Positions 38,553-46,079 of a stretch of 47,011 bases of DNA are shown here, piece after piece; position 1 is the first letter of the stretch; each line of letters starts with the position of its first letter. The DNA is from a virus. The notes beneath the pieces were generated by a model that saw only the letters and a list, made by a program, of their open reading frames with translations, was not told the origin of the DNA and made no database searches. The translations under genes were made by a program, and so were the position numbers. The stretch lies in IMG/VR virus record IMGVR_UViG_3300050821_002127, positions 1 to 47,011 of that record; one strand, given 5' to 3'.

Positions 38553-38774
38553 TTATGATACTTTGACCAACCGGCCGTTCTCAACCACGCCAGTCGCATA
38601 CCACTTGTGCGGCTCTGGATAATGCGGGCCTTCGAGAGTAACTTTTCCACTGTAATCAGGCTTTGCGGCAGGGTTACCGAACATGTCGTTAGGCTGATAG
38701 ACCGTCAATTGCCTACCTTGCGCGATTGCTTCCTTGACCGCCTTTTTTGTTTTGAAGTTAACCGAAGTATACAT
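38553..38774 (-). CDS. Small widespread-type phage protein with EGPHYPEPHKWYA motif
   Basis: The 73-residue protein has a helix (KKAVKEAIAQG) then a beta part (LTVYQPNDMFG, VTLEGPHYPEPHKWYATGVVENGRLVKV). I recognise this wording from small uncharacterised proteins in many tailed phages. Function unknown. GAAAGG lies before the ATG, and a promoter-like pair of boxes lies 19-48 bases upstream. Confidence 0.7.
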   Translation of the reverse strand: MYTSVNFKTKKAVKEAIAQGRQLTVYQPNDMFGNPAAKPDYSGKVTLEGPHYPEPHKWYATGVVENGRLVKVS

Positions 38775-38792
38775 GCTTAGCCTTTCGTTTTT

Positions 38793-38822
38793 AGTTTACC
38801 GTCATTCAAATAACCCTTGCAA
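38793..38822 (-). promoter_or_regulatory. Candidate sigma70-like early promoter
   Basis: On the minus strand TTGCAA (38822-38817) and TAAACT (38798-38793) are spaced by 18 bases, giving a start about 12 bases before the gene at 38774. The match is moderate (four of six in each box). Confidence 0.4.
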
Positions 38823-39239
38823 TCGTTTGCGTTAGCAGCAGCAACCTAGAATTGGCTGCATTGTTAGTGTCCGTCGACGATAGCGAGCGCGTACCTTTGC
38901 AACGGCTTAACGAGCTAGTCTTTAGGATGGTTTGCATTGGATTGCAAGGGAAAGCTTGCATGACCTGGGCAGGCTTGCCCGGAGCGCGGCTGATAGGAAT
39001 AGGCTGGCTCATGCAATCGAAAGCTTGCCATACTCTATATGCAGGCGCAAGGGGAAAATCTGCATCGGTGCAATCTATATTTCGTATGCTTTTAGCTTTT
39101 TGGCATAGGCCATGCTTGCGCGGCAAGGGCTTAGCAAGAATCGGGCCAAAGGCATACCATGCTTGACCGCTCACAGCTTGGTCATGGCTCTATGGTCGCG
39201 CGGCCAATAGCAAGGCGAGGCTGAAAAGCGCGTCGCTGC

Positions 39240-39265
39240 GTGGTAGAGTGGCTTTTCATTTTGGC
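39240..39265 (+). repeat. Left arm of long inverted repeat
   Basis: The arm reads GTGGTAGAGTGG, C, TTTTC, ATTTTGGC. The right arm, on the opposite strand, carries the same three blocks in the same order, with an 11-base insert before the last block. Confidence 0.85.
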
Positions 39266-39309
39266 GCATTCTGCCATTCCTGAAAATGTCCAATTTTAGG
39301 ACACTACGT

Positions 39310-39355
39310 GTATATCCATATCTATATATACATCTCTCTCTATATATATATATAC
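39310..39355. repeat. TATA/TCTC microsatellite
   Basis: Alternating TA runs with a short CTCTCTCT run form an easily melted tract at the centre of the long inverted repeat. Confidence 0.9.
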
Positions 39356-39391
39356 CTACACACAAGCCTTTTTATAGCATTTTTCGAGAAA

Positions 39392-39427
39392 GCCAAAATG
39401 CCTAGAAATCGAAAACCACTCTACCAC
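39392..39427 (-). repeat. Right arm of long inverted repeat
   Basis: Read on the minus strand it gives GTGGTAGAGTGG, TTTTC, an 11-base insert, then ATTTTGGC, matching the left arm at 39240-39265. The first 12 bases are a perfect match. Confidence 0.85.
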
Positions 39428-39476
39428 AAAACAACGATTCTTTTTTATGGCTTTCTGTTAGAAACTTCACAAAGGA

Positions 39477-39513
39477 AAGAGCTATTAGCCTTTTAGTTCT
39501 AATAGCTCTTTTT
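39477..39513 (-). terminator. Strong 12-bp-stem terminator
   Basis: AAGAGCTATTAG (39477-39488) and its complement (39499-39510) form a perfect 12-bp stem with a 10-base loop. It lies just after the minus-strand gene at 39531. On the minus strand the stem is followed by TTTCCTTTG, on the plus strand by TTTTTG-like sequence, so it could work both ways. It would isolate the first early gene from the next promoter. Confidence 0.8.
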
Positions 39514-39530
39514 GATAGCTTTACCAAAGG

Positions 39531-39803
39531 CTATTGATATTCCGACGTCTTTTCGACACTTTCAGGAATGAGTTTCAGACTTTCAAGCCTTTTCTTCATA
39601 TTGCTAACAAAACCCCAAGGTTCGCTTTGCAAGCTAGAAGCTAATCCGGCTTTGTCCAAAACGCCATTGCTAATAGCGTTTTGCGCTAATGTCGCAATAG
39701 CCCAAGCATGAGCTTGTCCATCCCAGTGCTTGCTTTTCTGTTGACTAAGAATCTTGTCAACAGCTAGCTTTGCGCTAGGAGCTAGAGCTTTTGGCTCTGC
39801 CAT
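39531..39803 (-). CDS. First gene of the early unit, 90 residues
   Basis: The protein is Ala/Lys/Ser-rich and helical (SAKLAVDKILSQQKSKHWDG, HAWAIATLAQNAISNGVL), ending in a charged helix. ACGAAAGG lies before the ATG. It is alone between the control region and a strong terminator, so it may be an immediate-early product. No family recognised. Confidence 0.65.
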   Translation of the reverse strand: MAEPKALAPSAKLAVDKILSQQKSKHWDGQAHAWAIATLAQNAISNGVLDKAGLASSLQSEPWGFVSNMKKRLESLKLIPESVEKTSEYQ

Positions 39804-40074
39804 ATCTTTATACCTTTCGTTTCGAGCAAGCTTTATTACTTACTCTTGCCTAAGCCTAGCGTAGCCTTTCGAGCCTTGCAAGTACTGAAAGCGAGTTTAT
39901 TTGCACGGTGCTAGGAAAGCTGGCATACAGACTGCTTGCGGCCAAGCAAGGGCCATGCCATTTGGCCCGTGGGAAAGCAAATAAAGTTAGATTCCGTACT
40001 TGCATAGCAAAGGGCCACGAGCTAGGCTTAGGGCGTGGTAGCAATTTCGCTATCCACCAAGAGAAAGGCTCATT
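39804..40074. other. Noncoding divergent promoter region
   Basis: This stretch separates the first early gene from the small plus-strand gene. It contains TTGCAA at 39876 and the inverted pair TGCAAGTAC (about 39878-39886) and GTACTTGCA (about 39996-40004), which could be operator sites. Promoters for both directions should be here, but none is a clear match. No gene is seen. Confidence 0.45.
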
Positions 40075-40287
40075 ATGGCCATGTATAAACGGCTTGCAAT
40101 CGGGGAATCACAGATTGCCGCGCTACGGAGCGCGATAGAGATTCGATGCGTGTACCTTTGCCAGTTTCGGGATATGAGCAAAGAGAAAGGGTACCCGGCC
40201 GTAGCACAGAAGTTGCAGGATGACTTCTCTGCGCTGGTTCATATCCTTGATGATATGGACGAGAACCCTTGGGAGCGCATCCCGTAG
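40075..40287 (+). CDS. Small plus-strand protein in the control region
   Basis: The 70-residue protein is helical (IAALRSAIEIRCVYLCQF, AVAQKLQDDFSALVHILDDM), ending PWERIP. GAGAAAGG precedes the ATG. A hairpin follows the stop. It is alone in the intergenic region and could be a regulator of the switch between the two units. No motif recognised. Confidence 0.6.
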   Translation: MAMYKRLAIGESQIAALRSAIEIRCVYLCQFRDMSKEKGYPAVAQKLQDDFSALVHILDDMDENPWERIP

Positions 40288-40294
40288 CAAGCAC

Positions 40295-40320
40295 GGCACG
40301 CCGCTCGCATGGGGCGTGCC
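40295..40320 (+). terminator. Probable terminator after the small plus-strand gene
   Basis: GGCACGCC (40295-40302) and GGCGTGCC (40313-40320) form an 8-bp stem with a 10-base loop, followed by TATTTGCTGTT. The U-tract is weak, so termination may be partial. Confidence 0.5.
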
Positions 40321-40646
40321 TATTTGCTGTTCATGCATGACATGATATGGTAGCCCACCCCACCCCCCACCCCCAAGACCGGGCGGGGAGGTGCGCTATA
40401 GTGGGGCCCCCCTTTTTCAAACCGGAGAAATCCGGGGACTTTTTGGTTTATGTGTTGGGGCGATGGTATTATAGATTAGGACTAACGGAATCATGGTATG
40501 CCTTTTGCTTTTTAGGCCGGGCAGGCGCATTGAATGGCGCGGCGGCTTGCGATGGCTCCTAGGGCCATTTGCGCCCGATTGCGGGCCATCCTAGCCGCGC
40601 CAGATAAGGCTCATTTTACCCTATAGGTAGCGGCCAAAAATTTTCC
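40321..40646. other. Noncoding region upstream of terminase, packaging-site candidate
   Basis: About 325 bases with no convincing gene. They contain a C-rich run, GGGGCCCC followed by CCTTTTT (about 40403-40417), CCGG-AGAAAT-CCGG, and paired CCCTATAGGTAG / CCCCATAGGTAG blocks further on. GC-rich palindromes just upstream of small terminase are typical of cos or pac regions, so this is my candidate packaging site, with no direct proof. Confidence 0.35.
40443..40472 (+). promoter_or_regulatory. Second late promoter candidate
   Basis: TTGGTT and TATTAT are spaced by 18 bases. The -10 box matches five of six positions, the -35 only three. It lies 180 bases upstream of the better promoter. Confidence 0.35.
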
Positions 40647-40675
40647 TTGACCCCATAGGTAGGGCGTGCTATCTT
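40647..40675 (+). promoter_or_regulatory. Late sigma70-like promoter
   Basis: TTGACC (40647-40652) and TATCTT (40670-40675) are spaced by exactly 17 bases. It points into the terminase genes and would start near 40682. It is the best promoter match I see in the intergenic region. Confidence 0.6.
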
Positions 40676-40771
40676 GCCTCATAGTGAATGAAGCAAAAAG
40701 CATACAGCAAGGTTCTAGCTACAGCCTCGCAGAATGGCTGGCCGCGCAAGACCTTCAACCTTTGACCAAAG

Positions 40772-41380
40772 ATGTTCGACGACTTGACGCCATTGCCGGT
40801 TCAGCAGAGAAGGGGTCGCTCGATGTCGGAGCAGTGCTTATGGAAGAGGTCCAAGAACCGGCGGCGATACAACGGGATTAACTCTAAACTTGAGCGCGCA
40901 TTCTATAACGACTCCGACCCAGCATACCTTAGAGCAAGAGAGTTGCCACGCGACCGTGTTATGGTCTACATGGCCGCGCAAGGTAAGAGCAACAAAGAGA
41001 TTGCCGAATTATTCGGGGTTATTCCGTCAACAGTCGCTAATACTCTCAAGCAGCCTTGGGCGCGCCAACTTATGCAAGTAGAGCAAGAAGCTGTGGGCGT
41101 GGACGCCTTGACTGACCTTATCAAGCAACACGGCAAGGGGGCGTTTCTTAATATCGTCAAACTAGGTGAAGACCCTGATGCTCCTGCTAACGTTCGGCTT
41201 GAAGCCAATAAAGTTGTATTGGATAGGCTACTCGGTAAACCGAATACTCCTATTGAAGTGACCAATAAGAAACCCGCCGCCGAAAAAACAAGGGAAGAAC
41301 TTGAGCAATCCGTTGCAAATATCGCCGCAAGACTTGGAGGACTTGAAGGAGTTCCGTCTGCGGACGAAGATAAAGCATAG
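40772..41380 (+). CDS. terS: Small terminase subunit
   Basis: The 202-residue protein has a basic N-terminal region and a helix-turn-helix in RVMVYMAAQGKSNKEIAELF followed by GVIPSTVANTLKQPW, as in small terminases that recognise the packaging site. A central helical oligomerisation part and a Lys/Glu-rich tail follow. It directly precedes large terminase and overlaps it by 80 bases. An ATG 17 codons later (40823), preceded by AGAAGG, is an equally good start and would remove a basic N-terminal extension. Confidence 0.8.
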   Translation: MFDDLTPLPVQQRRGRSMSEQCLWKRSKNRRRYNGINSKLERAFYNDSDPAYLRARELPRDRVMVYMAAQGKSNKEIAELFGVIPSTVANTLKQPWARQLMQVEQEAVGVDALTDLIKQHGKGAFLNIVKLGEDPDAPANVRLEANKVVLDRLLGKPNTPIEVTNKKPAAEKTREELEQSVANIAARLGGLEGVPSADEDKA

Positions 41381-42812
41381 TTTCAGAGCGTGGGCTAGGC
41401 AATGTGGCTTCGAGCCAGCGTTGCATCACCTAAAACTAATCGATGAAATCGAAGCTGTCGAACGTGGCGAGGTTAAAAACCTTATCATTAACATGCCACC
41501 CGGAAGCGCGAAAAGTACGTATACCACAAAGCTCTTTCCCGGTTGGTACTTGGCTCGGCTACCCTACCGAACAATTCTTGCTTGCTCTTACTCTTACACG
41601 CTTGTCGAAGGCTTCGGACGCAACGCTAGGAATTTCGTAAAGCTGCATGAGCGTGTGCTTGAAACCAGTCTCAAGCCTGATAGTAAAAGTGCGGGCGAAT
41701 GGGAAACCACTAATGAAGGACGCTTCTTTTGCGCGGGCACTAATGCAGGTATCGCTGGCCACCGTGCCGACCTCGCCCTCATTGACGACCCAATCGGCAC
41801 CGAAGAAGACGCCAATAGTAAAAGCTACCGTGACAAACAATGGGACTGGTATTGGAACGACCTCATACCCCGCTTGAAGCCGAACGCGTCAGTAGTCATC
41901 ATAGCCAACCGCCGTCACGAAGATGACCTCGTAGGCCGTTTACTTGAAAACGAGCCGGGCAAATGGCGCGTCATCTCCTTTCCTATGGAGGCGGAGGAAA
42001 ACGATGTGCTTGGTCGCAAGCCCGGCGAACGCCTTTGGCCTGAGTACTTTACCGACGACATGGTTGCCACGGCCAAAAAGAATAGCAAGACATGGAACGG
42101 CCTTTACCAACAGCATCCGACTGCCGAGGAAGGTGACTTCTTTAAGCGTGAGTGGCTCTTGGGCTACACCAGCAAAGAGCTTGCCGCCGCGAACCTTCGA
42201 TACTACTGCACCTCCGACCATGCCATCGGAAAGGCTCAAACAAACGACCTTACCTGCCTCATGCCCTTTGGCGTCGACCAAGACGATAACATCTGGGTCT
42301 TGCCCGACGTTCGCTGGTCTCGCCTTGCAAGTGACGAAGCCGTTAACCAAATGTTCGAGCTAATGACCAAGTACCGCCCCATAACCTGGTACGCCGAAAA
42401 GGGCCACATCTCCACAGCTATCGGCCCCTTCCTTCGCAAACGAATGAGAGAAGACCATGTCTATTGTAATATCGAAGAACTCGTACCGGGCCGCGACAAA
42501 AGAGCGCGCGCTCAGGCTATTCACGGAAGAATGTCAAATCGAATGGTTCGCTTTCCAAAGTACACTGAATGGTGGCCGCGAGCCGAACACGAGCTTCTTT
42601 CATTCACCGGCTCTGGCGGCGATAAGCACGACGATTTCGTGGACGCAGTTGCCCTTATTGGATTGGGCTTGGACAAGTTCGTCGCACCATCAGCTAACAA
42701 AGCCCCGGTAGTGGAGAATCTTAATATAGACTTTGTGCCAACAATGAGGTGGATGAAGGGTATCGAGAAGCAACAAAGCTTTGTTCGCAAGTGCCGTTCG
42801 TTAGACTACTAA
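41301..42812 (+). CDS. terL: Large terminase subunit
   Basis: The 503-residue protein has the ATPase motor motifs: Walker A PPGSAKST at about 66-73 after NLIINM, and Walker B LALIDDP at about 158-164. The C-terminal RNase H-like nuclease carries acidic residues in CTSDHAIG and DKHDDFVDAVAL. It packages DNA into the prohead and cuts it. The start is a TTG inside the small-terminase gene, preceded by GGGAAGAA; no later start keeps the N-terminal domain whole. The portal gene follows after 1 base. Confidence 0.95.
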   Translation: MSNPLQISPQDLEDLKEFRLRTKIKHSFRAWARQCGFEPALHHLKLIDEIEAVERGEVKNLIINMPPGSAKSTYTTKLFPGWYLARLPYRTILACSYSYTLVEGFGRNARNFVKLHERVLETSLKPDSKSAGEWETTNEGRFFCAGTNAGIAGHRADLALIDDPIGTEEDANSKSYRDKQWDWYWNDLIPRLKPNASVVIIANRRHEDDLVGRLLENEPGKWRVISFPMEAEENDVLGRKPGERLWPEYFTDDMVATAKKNSKTWNGLYQQHPTAEEGDFFKREWLLGYTSKELAAANLRYYCTSDHAIGKAQTNDLTCLMPFGVDQDDNIWVLPDVRWSRLASDEAVNQMFELMTKYRPITWYAEKGHISTAIGPFLRKRMREDHVYCNIEELVPGRDKRARAQAIHGRMSNRMVRFPKYTEWWPRAEHELLSFTGSGGDKHDDFVDAVALIGLGLDKFVAPSANKAPVVENLNIDFVPTMRWMKGIEKQQSFVRKCRSLDY

Positions 42813-42813
42813 C

Positions 42814-44955
42814 ATGCCACAAGGCCCACCCATAGTTAATGCACAGCCGGCCGAAGGCCGAATGCGTGGTTCCGATAGCGAAGGCTCTTTGACCATTAAA
42901 GAGGATAGTGCTAAAGAAGCCCGCAAGCGTGCAGTGCGCCAATGGCAAACCCGTATCCGCGCGGCCAAGGTGTTCTTTGAAAAAGACTTCAAGCGTATGC
43001 GTTCCGATATGGACTTCGCCGCTGGCCTCCAATGGGTTGACCAGACTAGCTTGCAAGACCCGTCGGATAGGTATGTCGCTAATCTTACTATAAGAATGGT
43101 CAATCAAAAAGTCGCTAGCCTTTACGCCCGCGACCCCAAGGCTATAGCGCGGCGTCGTAAGCGGCTAGACTTCCAAATATGGGACGGCAACATGCAGTCT
43201 TTACTACAAGCCTTTCAATCCGCTTCAATGGCTCAGGCGGCAGGCGGAGTGGATGTGGCTAGCACCGCCCTAATGATGGACTATATGCAGGGCAAGCAAT
43301 GGCAGCAGTTGGTAGAGAAGGTCGGTCGCACCCTTGAGATTCTTTATCAGTATGAGTGCGACTCCCAAGACATACCCTTCAAGCTCGAAATGAAGCAACT
43401 AGTCCGCCGCATCGTAACCTGCGGCGTAGGCTATGTCTTCCTCGACATCAAGCATGACGAAACGGATGACTACAATGTCGAGTCCACTGGCCCCGGCAAT
43501 TCAATGTATGATAGGCTACAGCGAGTACAGGCGATTGCCGAAAAGCTCAAGGGCAAAGAAATAGAACCCGACGACCCTCTTATCGAGCAACTCCGCCTCA
43601 ATATCCAGTCTATACAAGAAAGCGCACAACGTGGCGAACAAGCCAACCTAGTGCAGAGGCTTGAGTTTGACTTTCCTCCGTCGGATAAAGTAATCGTCGA
43701 CCCCAACTGCCGCGCCCTTAAGGGCTTTATCGGAGCGCAGTGGATTGTCCGAGAGTTCATTCGCCCTATGGATGAGGTCAACACAATCTTTGGCCTTGAA
43801 GGTGATGATGCTGTCAAAGCGGGTAGCGACGAAGGAAGCGCAAAGCTCTTCACTGAGGACGGCAAGGAGTTGACGGGAACGGAGCGTGAACACACCAAAG
43901 ACCTTGAAGAAAAGAAAAAGCTCGTCACGTTATGGAAAGTCTACGACAAGCGGACGCGGCAACAGTTATATATCGTAGATGGCTGGCGCGATTACGTCTG
44001 CGAGCCTGAGGCCATTAGCCCGACCGTTCCAACTATCTTTAACGGCTTCGCTTGCACGTTTAATGACGTTGAAACCGACCCTCTTGGCAAAGCTAGTATC
44101 TATCCGCCGTCTGACGTTCAGCTAATCCGATGCGCGCAAAAAGAATACAATCGTGTGCGCGAGACTCTTCGCGGCCATCGTAAGGCGAATGCTCCTACCT
44201 ATGTGGCGAGCAAGGGAATGCTCACCGACAACGATAAGGACGCTCTGAAAGCCGGGGTGCCTAACGAACTAATTGAACTAGAAAACGTCCCCGCTGGCAC
44301 AGAAATCAACAAAGTCGTAGGCATCCTCCAAAAACAACCCGTTGACCCTAACCTTTATGACGCCCGTCCCATCGTTGATGACATTGAAAAAACAGTCGGC
44401 TTGCAGGATGCTAATTTAGGGCCTGCTAAACCCCACGTGACTGCAACCGTTGGTAACATAGCGGAGCAAAGCAGAGTGATACAGTCTTCCAGTAACGTGG
44501 ATGATTTAGATGACTTGCTCACTTCGTTGGCAAAGGCCAGCGGCTTTGCTATGTTGGGGGAATTTGATATTAGTACAGTCCAACGTATAGTCGGCAGAGG
44601 GACGGTCTGGCCCCAAGACCCTGCTATGCGTGCGGACTTTATGAATGAGATATTTCTAGAGGTCGTTGCCGCCTCAAGCGGCCGTCCCAATAAACAACTC
44701 GACGTGCAAAACTTTCAAGCCATAGCCCCGACTTTGGCCCAAGCCGGCGCTAACCCTTGGGGTCTTATCCAAGAAGGCGTCAAGCGCCTTGATGACCAAC
44801 TCGAACCTAGTGACTTCGCCCCATTGCCAGTTCCCACGCAAGGAGCCGCACCAGCACCGGGAGGACAGCCCACTCCCGGCCAGCCTGTTGGAAAGCCGGG
44901 TCAGCCACCTATGCCCAGTGGACCTCCGGGAGTAATGAATGGTCAGCGGCCGTAG
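42814..44955 (+). CDS. Portal protein
   Basis: The 713-residue protein lies between large terminase and scaffold, the canonical portal place. The N-terminal part FAAGLQWVDQTSLQDPSDRY and VANLTIRMVNQKVASLYARDPKAI is typical of podoviral portals. Long helices (wing and stem) fill the middle, and the C-terminus is Pro/Gly/Gln-rich and probably disordered. It forms the dodecameric DNA gate at one capsid vertex and binds the adaptor encoded at 1782. Confidence 0.92.
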   Translation: MPQGPPIVNAQPAEGRMRGSDSEGSLTIKEDSAKEARKRAVRQWQTRIRAAKVFFEKDFKRMRSDMDFAAGLQWVDQTSLQDPSDRYVANLTIRMVNQKVASLYARDPKAIARRRKRLDFQIWDGNMQSLLQAFQSASMAQAAGGVDVASTALMMDYMQGKQWQQLVEKVGRTLEILYQYECDSQDIPFKLEMKQLVRRIVTCGVGYVFLDIKHDETDDYNVESTGPGNSMYDRLQRVQAIAEKLKGKEIEPDDPLIEQLRLNIQSIQESAQRGEQANLVQRLEFDFPPSDKVIVDPNCRALKGFIGAQWIVREFIRPMDEVNTIFGLEGDDAVKAGSDEGSAKLFTEDGKELTGTEREHTKDLEEKKKLVTLWKVYDKRTRQQLYIVDGWRDYVCEPEAISPTVPTIFNGFACTFNDVETDPLGKASIYPPSDVQLIRCAQKEYNRVRETLRGHRKANAPTYVASKGMLTDNDKDALKAGVPNELIELENVPAGTEINKVVGILQKQPVDPNLYDARPIVDDIEKTVGLQDANLGPAKPHVTATVGNIAEQSRVIQSSSNVDDLDDLLTSLAKASGFAMLGEFDISTVQRIVGRGTVWPQDPAMRADFMNEIFLEVVAASSGRPNKQLDVQNFQAIAPTLAQAGANPWGLIQEGVKRLDDQLEPSDFAPLPVPTQGAAPAPGGQPTPGQPVGKPGQPPMPSGPPGVMNGQRP

Positions 44956-45005
44956 GCCGCGGCAAATGGTCCTCTATGGTCTGCATATAGAAAGACTAAC
45001 AATTT

Positions 45006-46067
45006 ATGAAAAAAGATACCACGGTCGCTAAGCAGGAAGAGAACTCGACCGACTCTTCAGTCGCTAACCGAGAGGAATCGACAACCTCTGATGAAAAACA
45101 CGAACCTACCTTTGCGGAAGCAATGGCGGCAGTTGCCGCGAAAGCACAAGACTCAAAGCCTGAGGGTGAAACCGATGACGATGAGGATAGCGGCGACGAA
45201 GAAGACTCATCCACTTCTGATAGTGAGGTTTCTAAGCGAAACACCACTGAGGGCGAAGAGGACAAGACCGAAGAGGATAAGGAAGACACCTCCAAAGTCG
45301 ATGCCTCTAAAGACGAAAAGCTCCCGTTCCATGACCATCCCCGCTGGAAGGAAGTTGTTGGTGAAAACCAACAGCTCAAGGCCCAAAAGCCTTTGATTGA
45401 ACAGGCGCAACAACTCAACAGCTTTTGTGAGCAAAACCGGATAACCCCGGAAGAACTCAACAACAGCCTTGAGTTTATGCGATTGTTCAAAACCGACCCC
45501 GAAGCGGCGAGGAAAATGCTTGAACCGACGTGGAAAAGCCTTGAGGGATACGTCGGCAACGAGCTTCCCGCCGACCTTCAAGCTAAGGTGGTTGAAGGAA
45601 AAATGGAAGAAGCCGACGCCCGCGAGCTTGCAAGGCTCCGTGCGCAGAACACTACCATTAAAAATGGCAACGCAAACAACGCCCAATGGCAAGCTCAACA
45701 GGCCGTCAAACAGACTGTCGAAGCTATGAACCAGTGGGATATGTCGCGTCGCGGCACCGACCCGGCCTTCAAGCCGAAAGGTGACGCTAGCCTGCCAGAT
45801 GGCAAGTGGGAGCTAGTGAACATGAAAGTAGCCTCGTTAATTCAGGCTACGCCCCCTAAAACCCAAGCCGAAGCTATTGCTTTGCTTGAGAAGGCGTATA
45901 CTGAAATCGGCAAGACCTACTCACAATTCATGCCCGCTCGTCGCAAGACCGCCCCGAACCTAAACTCCAATGGTTCTTCCAACACAACACGCGAAGTCTG
46001 GAAACCCAAAACCTTTGCCGACGTCATCAAAGGCGCAGCCGAAGGCCGTAAGCAGACTTACGCATAG
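45006..46067 (+). CDS. Capsid scaffold protein
   Basis: The 353-residue protein has a very acidic, Ser/Thr/Asp/Glu-rich first 100 residues. LPFHDHPRWKEVVGENQQLK follows, a wording common in podoviral scaffolds, then helical segments and a basic C-terminus (about 310-353) that should bind the capsid protein. It directs prohead assembly and leaves before or during packaging. It starts 50 bases after the portal and 12 bases before the capsid gene. Confidence 0.85.
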   Translation: MKKDTTVAKQEENSTDSSVANREESTTSDEKHEPTFAEAMAAVAAKAQDSKPEGETDDDEDSGDEEDSSTSDSEVSKRNTTEGEEDKTEEDKEDTSKVDASKDEKLPFHDHPRWKEVVGENQQLKAQKPLIEQAQQLNSFCEQNRITPEELNNSLEFMRLFKTDPEAARKMLEPTWKSLEGYVGNELPADLQAKVVEGKMEEADARELARLRAQNTTIKNGNANNAQWQAQQAVKQTVEAMNQWDMSRRGTDPAFKPKGDASLPDGKWELVNMKVASLIQATPPKTQAEAIALLEKAYTEIGKTYSQFMPARRKTAPNLNSNGSSNTTREVWKPKTFADVIKGAAEGRKQTYA

Positions 46068-46079
46068 GAAAACAACACT

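Larger units (their letters stand above)
38823..39476. other. Noncoding control region with inverted repeat around a TATA tract
   Basis: No convincing gene is seen in about 650 bases; open frames on both strands have poor composition. It holds TTGCAA at 38897 and 38942, two copies of TGCA-N4-AAAGCTTGC (ending 38959 and 39028), and a TATA/TCTC microsatellite at 39310-39355. The microsatellite is flanked by an inverted repeat: GTGGTAGAGTGG at 39240-39251 with CCACTCTACCAC at 39416-39427, extended by TTTTC and ATTTTGGC blocks. It is the best candidate for a replication origin. Confidence 0.6.

Noticed and set aside
38806-39174. 122-residue minus frame and 104-residue plus frame in the control region
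   Set aside because: They lie on opposite strands over the same bases, have poor composition and no start signal, and cover repeated motifs.
39310-39355. Short repeats as a CRISPR array
   Set aside because: It is a simple dinucleotide microsatellite with no spacers or repeat units.
40666-40881. 71-residue plus frame just before small terminase
   Set aside because: It overlaps the late promoter and the terminase start in another frame, and has no good start signal.
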